Positions 55,080 through 64,000 of a DNA stretch of 64,000 bases are shown in pieces. Positions within the stretch are counted from its first letter, which is position 1; each line of letters opens with the position of its first letter. The position numbers and the translations under genes were made by a program. Origin of the DNA: Chaetoderma sp. LZ-2023a (taxonomy: Eukaryota > Mollusca > Caudofoveata > Chaetodermatida > Chaetodermatidae); NCBI GenBank assembly GCA_034401795.1, contig CM067367.1, positions 84,147,314 through 84,211,313 of the forward strand. The letters are read 5' to 3'. Below the pieces are notes generated by a model. That model was not told where the DNA came from. It did not search any database and saw only the letters and a list, made by a program, of their open reading frames with translations.

Positions 55080-55436
55080 ATGAATAATGGAGCTTTCCAG
55101 TTTTAGCTATGCCCCTCCCATCTCTAGCTAAGCTCCACCCACGCTTTGAACGTGTTGCGATCAATCGATCCCTGCACTCTCTGAATCTCAATTTCCAGAA
55201 AACTATACAGGTACATGTAAGCTGTTGAATATTTTGAAACTAATTTGACTTGGGGGCTGTTGCTGCCTATGGTAACAGTTTCAAAATATTCGACAGCATG
55301 TTTATTAAATAATAGACTTACAATTCATATAACCTGATGGACTATTAAGCGTTTAAGACTGACTAAATTGAGTCATTTATGACGTAATGATTATGACGTC
55401 ACTCTACAAGCCACATAGTTGCTTATGATGTTATAT
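55080..55436. repeat. family C hairpin in longer dispersed repeat
   Basis: Closest relative of 29380-29600: agctaagctccacccacgct, gttgaatattttgaaactaa, acagtttcaaaatattcgac, catgtttattaaataatag. Half of the hairpin turn is deleted (gctgttgctgcctatgg). Confidence 0.7.
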
Positions 55437-55439
55437 GAG

Positions 55440-57276
55440 GAAAGCAAGGGGCGAAGCCCTTTGGGCTCAGGGCTTGACTGGGCTTAAGTACTTTTTCAAA
55501 AATATGCAAATGTGCTAAAGCCCTTCAGTCCAAAAAGGGCTTTGGACTTGTGCTAGTGTGCTTAAGCACATTAAAAATACCATTTACTTTCAAGCCATTT
55601 TTCAAGCCCTTTTTAAATTTTGGCCTTCAATCAATACTTATAGTTATCAAAGCATTGCTCTTTAACATTCTACACATATGCTGTTGCTACATATTACAGA
55701 TAAACATTTGCTGCTTATTTTGAAATTAATTTGCCCGAAAGTAAGGCAACAATATGTTTAGACAAATCATTAGATGACACTTAGCAGCTTTCAAAGCCTA
55801 CCTAAAACATTTTTTTGTGAATTCAGAATGAAATGGCCTAATTACATGTAGTCATTATTTTAAGACAATGGTCACAAAAACTGTTAAATATTTGGAAACT
55901 AATTTGACCAGATTAAGACAAATACAGACATCAAGTTACATCTGTTTCAGTCAATTTCCTTGCAAAATGTTCAACAGGGACAAGATTTAGCAACATTGAA
56001 ATCAACATTCTGAAAATTCAGAATGATAAAGACTGAATGATTGGTGGTGTTAACTGGCCATTCTAGCTGCTGTTTTGTAAATATGCTTACTGTTACATTG
56101 TGTATATATGTATATATATATTTGTAGGTGCTGTATGCAGACACCATACTGTATGGTTTTTACACAATAAATTGATTGGTTAATACAAAAAGAATGAATT
56201 TCACACCTCCCTGCTACCACACCACCACAACATATATCCCATGTCTGTCTTGTAATTACACAAATGTAGGTAATACTGAATAGGAATGTTCTTATAATGT
56301 AGGCTCCCCCCCCCCCCACTCCTCACAATGCCCCTCTTTTGATCTATCTCTGCCACTATGTAAGGCCTGATAAAATAGCTTCTTTACAATATAAATTTTA
56401 TTCTGTCAAATATTTTGAAATTATTAGCGCAGCAGATGTATTGCTGCAATAGCTACATGTCAAATTATTTTTGAAATATTGTGCAACTTTTCCTGTATTT
56501 TAAACTAAGATATTTTTCAAGGAAATAATTAACCATTTAATGGTCAAATATGGTCAGAAAATGCCTATATATGCAGACCAAGAAGACAATTTTTTAGAAT
56601 TACAACTAGAATCGATCCAAGTCATTCCAGTAGCAAAATTTCAGAATTAACCTTAAATTTGTCTACCAGTACAGGGTCAAACCTCATAGAACAGATATGA
56701 GGGATATGTTATGATGTATGGAATATTTTGTTGAATATTTTGAAACTAACTTTATTGGGAGCTGTTGATCTATGTCAGCAACATATTTCAGTTAAGTTAA
56801 TTTCAAAACACAGCTTCTCGATGGACCTGTATATTTGATTTGAAAATGAGAAACAGAAATCTCAGGGGTTAAATGGATAAAACCTGGAACATGTGGGAAA
56901 AAAAAATGGATCGACCAAAATTCTGGGAAAAAAAGTCCGGAGGGTAGCAGCTTAGGATCATTCCAACCAAATTTGGTTGAAATCGGTTAAACCGTTGAGA
57001 CACGATTTGACGGACAGGTGAGCTAATAATACCGCAAAATGTTGCTGAGAGACATTTCAACAGCAATATTCTCCAAATTAATACTGATGTGATAATCATT
57101 TTGCTTGTTCTCTACATGTATGTATAAAGTTTTGACAAACCCTTAAATCAAACAGAATTATCAATTGGCTATGTAATTTCCTCAAAAGTGCTTAAGGGCT
57201 TGTGCTTAAGACCTTTGCAAAGGGCTTGTGCTTGTGATTAAGCCCTTTCAAACGGGCTTCGCCCCATGCCTGATGT
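55440..57276. mobile_element. candidate element bounded by GGGGCGAAGCCC ends
   Basis: Left boundary aagcaaggggcgaagccctt (about 55444) and right boundary gggcttcgccccatgcctga (about 57258-57276) are inverted. Both are followed inward by gcttaag/gggcttgtgctt repeats that use the same AAGCCC vocabulary. The interior has three family C remnants (55710, 55880, 56400), a family A copy and an AGAGGCCC fragment, but no transposase. No clear target duplication, so the call is tentative. Confidence 0.4.
56390..56870. repeat. family C and family A remnants
   Basis: Family C at 56400-56480 (gtcaaatattttgaaattat / tcaaattatttttgaaatat) and at 56720-56860 (gttgaatattttgaaactaa, gttaatttcaaaacac). Family A at about 56528-56660 (taaccatttaatggtcaaat, tcgatccaagtcattccagt). 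Confidence 0.6.
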
Positions 57277-57529
57277 GAGGGATGGATAAACTGGAATTTA
57301 GGTCAATTATATATCAGTTAGAATCTCTATTTAACCTGCCAACTTTACCATTTATCATTATAACTAAAATGCATATCCTACTTTACTCATTATTGAAGTA
57401 GCTGTTATTTAACTTGAGCAAAGTAATTGCATCGTGTCTGACTTCCCAGAAATATTTCCTTAGAACAAAGCAATGTTTGATTACTTAACACATGCGCACA
57501 ATAAAGAAGTCATGAAAGTGACTTAAGTC
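57277..57529. other. intron, nothing recognised
   Basis: AT-rich unique-looking sequence. Confidence 0.4.
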
Positions 57530-57732
57530 TTTAATGTGTCTCGCTGCTGCACGCCACCAGACAATAAATTCAAGAGAAAAAACTTGACTTCCTAAATATT
57601 TTAAAAGCAATTCGACTGAAAGTCAGCCACCAACAAGTTTCAGGCAAATTGTTTTCGAAATATTTAGCAGGTCCAGAGAATAAGCCCTGGAAATGGTGTC
57701 TTCTGCAAAAACTCACAAGTCAGACACCTAAC
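57530..57732. repeat. hairpin MITE, family B copy
   Basis: gtgtctcgctgctgcacgcc at the left; arms cctaaatattttaaaagcaa and attgttttcgaaatatttag; right end ctcacaagtcagacacctaa. Confidence 0.75.
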
Positions 57733-58092
57733 ATGTTTTGTCAACCAAAAACCGTTTCTGTAATGCTCTTGAGCAATGCCAATTTGCAGGCCATGATTAT
57801 TTTTGAAAATTTATTAGTGGAATGACTGGCTCGAAAAATGTGCCAGTCATTCCAGTGCTAAACTTTCAGTGTTTTCTCTTCGCCTGCAAATGGGCACTGA
57901 CTCGACAAAATCTTGACCATTAATCCATTAAGCATGTTAACGGTCATGCCTCTGCAGTGGTCTTGAGGAATGAACATTTGCAGGATGACAGATATGGCAG
58001 AGATATTATTGTAAATTTACAAAAATAGTTATCTCATCCTGCCAAAAAAATTCTAATTTTCTTGATAAAATTTGACCATTGAAGGATTAATT
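57733..58092. repeat. two adjacent family A MITEs, 3' of exon I
   Basis: Copy 1 has gaatgactggctcgaaaaatg with tgccagtcattccagtgc and ends ttgaccattaatccattaa. Copy 2 begins at about 57935 with gttaacggtcatgcctctgc and ends aaatttgaccattgaaggat. A minus-strand AATAAA lies inside copy 1 (about 57811-57816). Phrases are split at 20 bases. Confidence 0.7.
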
Positions 58093-58154
58093 GATCACTG
58101 AATATCATTTTGAGTGCACTGAAGTGCGGTTGACACAAGACGCAATAATGTTCA

Positions 58155-58844
58155 TCATTTACAATATTTTCTGTGTCGTAGAAGCCCACTACGCCAGGCA
58201 AATAACTTTCCACATGAACATGAAAATATCTGTTTGTTGTGGTAACAATTTTCATGTTGCTTCAGGCCACCATTTGATGCAAATGATTTATTGCAACTTT
58301 TACACATGAACATTCGCTCGGCCATGCACTGCGCTTCGTGTCTCCCGCAGACATATCTATCAGAGAAATTTCTGTGGCATTTGGAGCAGCTGTGCGGTCT
58401 AGAACCAATGTGGACGTTCATGTGGTTTTCAAGAAATAACTTACGGTTAAAACTCCTATCACATCCTGATACTTGACATACATATTGTTTGCCTGCACCT
58501 TCATGAATGGTTTTCACATGCTCGCGCAGGTGAGAAAGATCTCGAAATGTTGCACCACAAAAACTGCACAGCTTTTCAGTATGACTTTGCTTATGCCGCT
58601 CAAGATCCTCAACTGAAGAATAAAACCCGGAGCATATTCTGCACTGAACATATCGATCGTCATGTGATTTCATGTGTCGTGCTAAATTGTCTTTCCTTGT
58701 GAACAGTTTGTGACAGGTGTGGCATTGTGGTTTAGTATTCTTCGTTAAATTACTTGCAGCCAATTGAGTACTGTCAGCATCTAAGGTGTCTTCATCAATC
58801 CTGACCTCGCTAAAAGATCCATCATCACTCAGTATTGACTCCAT
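58155..58844 (-). CDS. C2H2 zinc-finger terminal exon I (7 fingers)
   Basis: Acceptor ctctattctacag ends at 58845. The exon opens with ATG exactly at the junction, phase 0, 229 residues to the stop. An acidic leader of 40 residues (MESILSDDGSFSEVRIDEDT) is followed by seven fingers. They start at C41 and C68 (both classical) and C93 (H-x4-H), C123 (CQVSGC, four residues between cysteines), C153 (C2HC, H169/C173, introduced by RPHSC), C181 (H-x4-H) and C209 (C-x-C with a single residue between cysteines, closing H224/C228). The last finger lacks one inter-cysteine residue and ends in Cys, so its zinc binding is uncertain. Among the longest exons of the array. The ATG could be an initiator, but the conserved placement argues for splicing. 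Confidence 0.88.
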   Translation of the reverse strand: MESILSDDGSFSEVRIDEDTLDADSTQLAASNLTKNTKPQCHTCHKLFTRKDNLARHMKSHDDRYVQCRICSGFYSSVEDLERHKQSHTEKLCSFCGATFRDLSHLREHVKTIHEGAGKQYVCQVSGCDRSFNRKLFLENHMNVHIGSRPHSCSKCHRNFSDRYVCGRHEAQCMAERMFMCKSCNKSFASNGGLKQHENCYHNKQIFSCSCGKLFAWRSGLLRHRKYCK

Positions 58845-59916
58845 CTGTAGAATAGAGATTTAACCCTGTAATCTACAAATTTCGTCATTTGACCCCAAGC
58901 ACTTTGCCCCAAATTCTAATAACAGGTAGTACATGTAGTAAGGGAAAAGTACAATTGTAAATTCACCAAAAAAATACAATTCAGACAGGTTACATACCGT
59001 TAGACTTTTGCCCATTCTGTGTCGGACCTACAGTACATCCTTTGATAGTGAGTTGTGACATCAGCTAACAAGTGGTATATTCAGATATGATGACAGATAC
59101 TCGAGTGGCAAATCAGATCCCTCCATTATGTATAAATTTATGTGAAAAATTGTATTTATCATACATATGCATCATTTGATCTGAGTGGACTTTAAAACTT
59201 CAACACTACAGACCAGATACGAGAAATCTGTTATCATATAACACATTTTCTTTTGACTTTCTAAAAGAAATTCGACTCGGAACTGTGGCTACCCGTATGC
59301 GTTCTCAAAATAGTCAACACTTTGGCTGTGCCCAGGTCAAAGTTATTTTGGCTTGAACAAAATCCTAGAATTCTCCTCTAGGATTTGTATGACTTCGGAA
59401 CACCCTGGGAACGTTAGGAAAATTGAGAAAATCATTCACAGGTAATAATACTAAGATTCCAAAAAAATTCTAAGAATTTACTTGTATTGTGGTTCACAAA
59501 GGTCTGAATAATTTAATGTCCTAAGAATTTTATTTAATCAAGTGAAATGACAATTTTGCAAAGCACTGCTGTTACATTTTACTCATCATTAGCTAAAGAC
59601 TTGAAACATGCATCCAATGACAATCATCATAATGGTTCATACAGAAATTTGACAACTGTACCCCATTCACCTTTCAAGCAATTGAAACAAAAAATTTCAA
59701 GGCTGTATCCCCCTAAAAAATTTACACTACAGTGTCGCAAGGCTCAGTAATCGAATAACAATCAACAAATGCAACGAATATTAATAAAAAAAATATTGAT
59801 TTTTTATTACTATGACATTTGTACATAATAGACATAATGTGTGAGCATATATAAATGCAATTAATGCATTTCTCAAACTTTCAGTTTTCCAAGTAGCAGA
59901 TGGGGTGGATGGGTAT
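58845..59916. other. intron upstream of exon I
   Basis: Acceptor tract then unique AT-rich sequence. A short inverted pair aaaatcctagaattctcctc / ctaggatttgtatg occurs near 59360. A plus-strand frame at 59547-59750 has no recognisable motif. Confidence 0.45.
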
Positions 59917-60109
59917 TTAACTGTCTGCCTGCTGTATTTCTACAGACTACATTTTCCATGGGGTTTAGCTTTGACTATGTCACATATTTTGAAAACAATG
60001 TGACTGAAAGCTGTCAACTTTCAGCCAAATTATTTTCAAAGCATACAGCATGTTCAGAGTTATTGCCCATTGAAAGTATTGTCTGGTGGCTTGCAGCAGT
60101 CAGACAGTT
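59917..60109. repeat. hairpin MITE, family B copy
   Basis: Left end ttaactgtctgcctgctg, right end gcagcagtcagacagttc. The hairpin is shortened: acatattttgaaaacaatgt faces caaattattttcaaagcata with turn aaagctgtcaactttc. Confidence 0.8.
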
Positions 60110-60569
60110 CCCCACAGGTATTACTGCTTATTGTTAATGCAATTCAGATGCTCAACTGGCTGATGACAAAATATTTTAAGAAATTGCTCAAAATGACCAA
60201 GAAACAATGACACAAAATGGAGACTTTCTCTGTGAAGCAGCATTTCGATAGACTTTCAAGAGGAAACAAATCAATGACATATAGCACAGTAGAAAATTGA
60301 TCCACATGATGAACTAAGACAGCATATCCAAGTGGAATAAAACATTTATGATAAACACACATTAAAAGTTGACATCATTCAAGGTAATCATGAGGGCATA
60401 ATTTGCAACTTTATCTGGTGATTTGAATACTATATTCACACAGATAACTTTCTTGTACTAAATTATACAAATTCTTAATTTTCTCCTACCCCGTCTATAA
60501 TCATGCCACAAATAACACATTCAACGATAAATTCCCCGTATCTCAATCTCAATGCGCAAGGAAACAGGA
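60110..60569. other. non-coding, nothing recognised
   Basis: A minus-strand frame here (60144-60362) has no domain and probably arises by chance. Confidence 0.35.
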
Positions 60570-60730
60570 AAGCTGTTTAATATTTTGAAAGTAATATGAC
60601 TGGAAGCAATGGCTGTTGCTTCCTTAGGCAGCAATGGCTTTCAGTCATTAATTTCACAATATTCAATAGCATATATGCTATAAATTGTAAAGCATGGACT
60701 TTTTCAGGGATTTGTTAAAACATAAATTTT
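60570..60730. repeat. family C hairpin copy
   Basis: gtttaatattttgaaagtaa and ttaatttcacaatattcaat arms around gctgttgcttccttaggcag; right flank ctttttcagggatttgtt resembles the element end. Confidence 0.65.
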
Positions 60731-60822
60731 ACCAGAATCACACATTTTTGGTTTCATAATATCAACGTCTGTCAGAGGACATATGAGCTAAAATGATGAT
60801 TAATAACACTGTAACGTAGTGG

Positions 60823-60945
60823 AGATCTAGAGTCTCGTAGTGAAGATCGACCCAGTCATGCCAGTCTTGTTGAGGAGATCATCACAGTCTCGTAGTGAAG
60901 ATCAATCCAGTCTTGTAGTGGAGACCACCACAGTTTCAGTGGCAG
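60823..60945. repeat. short tandem repeat (AGTCTCGTAGTGAAGATC)
   Basis: Three imperfect units of about 40 bases around agtctcgtagtgaagatc and a cagtcttgtagtggagacc variant. No coding signal. Confidence 0.75.
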
Positions 60946-61200
60946 ATGTGAGCAGCCACAGACAGACAAGCGGGCAAGGTTAATTTCAGTATACATTTAC
61001 TTCATTTTTCTATCTGCTTTACTTGATTCATTGCAAAATATTTTTGGCAATTTACATGATAAAGCCAAAATACAATAGTACCCAGACGGTTAACATTTTT
61101 GGCAATTTTACTTAGTGAAACAGGCAGATGCCATTGTAATATCATTTGTCTCATTTTTACATCCGGTTTGTGCAATTACACGTAACAAATTAAAAACAAG

Positions 61201-61896
61201 TTAGTGTTTTTTCATATGCTTATGTAGTGTGCCCCTGTGGAGAAAAGCATGTCCACACTTTGCACACTGGTATCTTTCAGGGTTGACATGTGATTTAGCA
61301 TGATCTGTTAAATATCTTTTGGCTTTAAAGCACTTAAAGCACACACCGCATTGAAATTCCCGTGACTTTTTTCCACAAATTTTCTTATGTGTTGCCAAGT
61401 TACACAAATCAGTGAAAGCCTTTTTACACATGGTACAGCTATGCGGCTTTGAAGAGGTGTGTCTGGCAACGTGGGATTCATATTTGCATCTATAGTTGAA
61501 GCCTTTTCCACAGTGTGGACAGACAAATAGATATTGCCCATTGTGCTCCATATCATGGAGTTTTAACCCTGTCTTGCTTTTGAAGGTCTTACTGCAAAAG
61601 GCACATGGATATCTCTTCTCCTGGTGCTGAACCTGAATATGTTCCATAAGTCCATAGTTTGTTTCAAATGAATGCTGGCAGATATGGCATCGGAACATCA
61701 TAGAGACGTCATGCGTTCTTCTGTGGCGTTTTAAACTATCTTGCCGTTTGTAGGACTTATTGCATACATTGCATGTAAAAGGCGAGGTTGACATTATCAC
61801 CCCTTCTGCTGCTGATATTTCCGAGTCTCCCTCCACTGGCTCAGTGAGGAGGACAATTTCCGTGTCCACAGTTATCACAGGTGTATCACTCACTTT
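61201..61896 (-). CDS. C2H2 zinc-finger terminal exon J (7 fingers)
   Basis: The acceptor gtgatttttcag ends at 61897. Phase 0 reading starts KVSDTPVITVDTEIV; a frame-open ATG further upstream (61908) lies in the intron. 231 residues: an acidic leader of 40 followed by fingers starting at C42, C70, C98, C126, C154, C183 and C211. Finger 5 (C154, C157, H170, C174) is C2HC, introduced by KPHSC, the same arrangement as finger 5 of D-F and of I. The last residue before the stop is H231, the fourth zinc ligand of finger 7, so the protein ends exactly at the fold. This is the exon nearest the expected shared 5' exons. Confidence 0.88.
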   Translation of the reverse strand, partial: KVSDTPVITVDTEIVLLTEPVEGDSEISAAEGVIMSTSPFTCNVCNKSYKRQDSLKRHRRTHDVSMMFRCHICQHSFETNYGLMEHIQVQHQEKRYPCAFCSKTFKSKTGLKLHDMEHNGQYLFVCPHCGKGFNYRCKYESHVARHTSSKPHSCTMCKKAFTDLCNLATHKKICGKKSREFQCGVCFKCFKAKRYLTDHAKSHVNPERYQCAKCGHAFLHRGTLHKHMKKH

Positions 61897-62697
61897 CTGA
61901 AAAATCACATCACAGAACTAAATAATAATTCCTAGATTTAACTGTCATATTAAATCTAGAAATTTAAATTTGTTCATAGGTATCTGGTGATATCAGGTGC
62001 TTAATCTTTAAAGGAAGAGATAAGGGAACTATCAAATATTGTTGAATGACAACACTAACTTCAGATAGCAATAGAACTACTATCCGGTAAAATACTATAA
62101 AAATGAATTAGAATAACAATCTAAACCAATCTAAGCTGCATTTCTGATGTTGATACTTTACATATCTAACAGATGCTGTAATTTTTCCTGAACTGGAAGC
62201 ACTTTATGACAATAGAGACGCCTTTACAATGCACTCTACCATGTCTGCTCCATTCAGAGGTACAAATAATATTCTCTATCTCTGATAAGTTAGTCACTTA
62301 TATAAAGATGATAATTAGCTAATACTTACTACAGGTAAAATATTGATTACTATTACGAAACAATTTGCTTGAATGTCATTCGTATCGTGCGACTCGACAA
62401 TGAGGACTTTTAATCTCTTATTTTCAAAAATGATTTAGTAACAGCAATAGAATCGCCATATATCAGTGTACATTGGGAATATTACATGAATTATACTGGC
62501 CACTTTTTCCAGTTCAGCGATACGTCCACACACAGCTGAGCGAAAAGATCTGGCTAACTTCACTAACTGGTTGAGTTTGGTTCCAATACAAGTAAAATGG
62601 CAGTGCCCATCATAGCCTGACAAAGGATACATAAATGATATTCAAATTTTGCTGATTCATTTATATGATTTTACTGGTTGTAGTTCTATTACTTTAA
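61897..62697. other. intron upstream of exon J
   Basis: Acceptor tract then AT-rich unique-looking sequence. No BTB or other coding exon is seen. A short minus-strand frame at 62435-62632 has no recognised domain. Confidence 0.45.
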
Positions 62698-64000
62698 ACA
62701 AGAGGCCCAAGGGGCATGTGTCGTTCACCTAGAACACTATGCATTTTTGACAAAATTGTTGGTGGGTGGTTTAATAGCCTTTTAAATGAGTTTGTGGACA
62801 TTTTTGCAAGTCCAATGTCGCCGCCAAACACACTACATTTTGATTGGTCCATTGCGGCCATGCTTCTGACATAGCTCCTTCCCGTAAACAAACTTTAATG
62901 GCACTCAGCGCCTAATCATACCTCCCAAATTTCAGCCCAATCCGCTCAGTGGTTCTGGAGTTGTTTTGGCAAAAAATAGGTTATCCAAGATGGCCGCGAA
63001 ACCATTTGGCCAATCAGGTTCACTTGACCAAACTTCGTGCAGCTCTTGCCCTAGATGATATTTCATGCGTTTTGAATTGATTCCCCAAGCGGTTTTGGAG
63101 AAGATATTTCTAAAACTCAACCAAAATCCAAGCAAATTGGCCGATCGGCTTTGTTTGAACAAACATGGACCTCTATGCCCTAAGAATGCCTCCTGCCAAA
63201 TATACTTGAAATCGGTCCAGTGGTTCTCTAGAAGACATTTTTAATTTCCCATTGCTTTAGTATGGGAGTTTCTGGCAGGAAAAAGATCCAAGATGGCTGC
63301 CAAACTGTTTATCCGACAGTTTCAAAAATGGCAAATATGAAATCAGAATACCCCCAAACATATAAAACCAATTTCGGCCTTAAAATTCATTAAAATAAAA
63401 AATATAATATGGCCACCAAACACGCTACATCTAGTTGGCCCACGGCGGCCAGGGTTTGTTTTTTTATGGATTACCTTCCCTTGAACAAACTTTAATGGCC
63501 CTCCGTCTCTAATCTTATCTCCCCAATTTCGGTCTGATCACATCAGTGGTTCTAGAAGTAATTTTCGGAAAAACTAGGTCATCCAAGATGGCCGTTGAAC
63601 CATTTGTTCAATCAAGTCCTCTTGAACAAACTTGACTTACCTCGTACCCTAGATGATGTTACATGAGTTTTGAATTGATTTCACAAGTGATTTCGGAGAA
63701 GATTTTTAAAGATGTTTCCTAAAATTGGCCGAAATCTAAGATGGCCACCGGCCATATCGGCCTCATTCGCACAAACTTGGATCCCTATGCAGTAAGGATG
63801 CTTCCTGCCAAATATAATTTAAATCGGTCTAGTAGTTCTCGAGAAGACATTTTAAATTTCCCATTGCTTTAGTATGGGAAGGAGCGTTTGGCGGGAAAAT
63901 AATCCAAGATGGCTGCCAAACCGTTTATCCGACAGTTTCGAAAATACTAAATTTGAGCTCAGATTACCCAAAAATATATAAAACCAATTTCGGCCTCAAA
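62698..64000. repeat. AGAGGCCC-type dispersed repeat, runs off the window
   Basis: Starts acaagaggcccaaggggcat, then tcgttcacctagaacac, with internal units as at 29648-31240 (ttgaacaaactttaatggcc, aaactaggtcatccaagatg, tgccaaatataatttaaatc). The first 350 bases match 29648-30000 closely. Non-coding. Confidence 0.8.

Noticed and set aside
59547-59750. Plus-strand 67-codon frame
   Set aside because: AT-rich with no motif, ribosomal or splice context, and opposite in strand to the array.
62435-62632. Minus-strand 65-codon frame just above exon J
   Set aside because: No domain, no conserved splice context and no relation to the finger exons.
61897-64000. Search for a BTB or other shared 5' exon
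   Set aside because: None is visible; the region is plain intron and dispersed repeat. The common exon, if it exists, lies outside the window.

Overview
The window is animal genomic DNA: AT-rich, intron-like and dense in transposons, with no bacterial-style operons. A dispersed repeat with ends reading roughly AGAGGCCC...GCTCACCTGG, DIRS-type and Penelope-type retroelements, and many short palindromic elements suggest a marine invertebrate, most likely a mollusc and perhaps a bivalve. That assignment rests on familiarity with the repeats and was not tested by a search.

The main content is a row of C2H2 zinc-finger exons, all on the minus strand. Eight are intact (A 2886-3374, B 7221-7709, D 27129-27704, E 32102-32677, F 38264-38839, G 43813-44238, I 58155-58844, J 61201-61896). 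Two are decayed (C about 15310-15753, H 53051-53489). Each intact exon begins directly after a pyrimidine-rich tract ending in AG, reads in phase 0 from that point, and ends in its own stop codon after 2 to 7 fingers. Most have no convincing start codon, and no promoter-proximal or BTB-like exon lies between them. The simplest reading is that they are mutually exclusive 3' terminal exons of one large gene, whose shared 5' exons lie beyond base 64000. This is the layout of lola-type BTB zinc-finger loci in insects. B, C, D, E and F form one paralogous group, G and H a second, and A, I and J are single types. D and E come from a recent tandem duplication of about 1.3 kb.

The introns between these exons are filled with mobile DNA. 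A DIRS-type retroelement lies at 8516-14128 (plus strand, decayed, with a nested 1.2 kb insertion). A second, structurally complete DIRS element lies at 17155-23823 (minus strand, long inverted terminal repeats and an internal complementary region). A 200-bp end-only derivative of the second element sits directly against the stop codon of exon F. A broken Penelope-type element lies at 47650-49260, a hAT-like candidate at 33520-35507, a LINE remnant near 14270-14660, and a 234-bp retro-inserted fragment at 39593-39826.

Three families of short palindromic elements (called A, B and C here) recur dozens of times. For family C, the D/E duplication provides an occupied site and an empty site that show a TTAA target duplication. 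Long tracts of AGAGGCCC-type repeat, minisatellites and homopolymers account for most of the remaining sequence.
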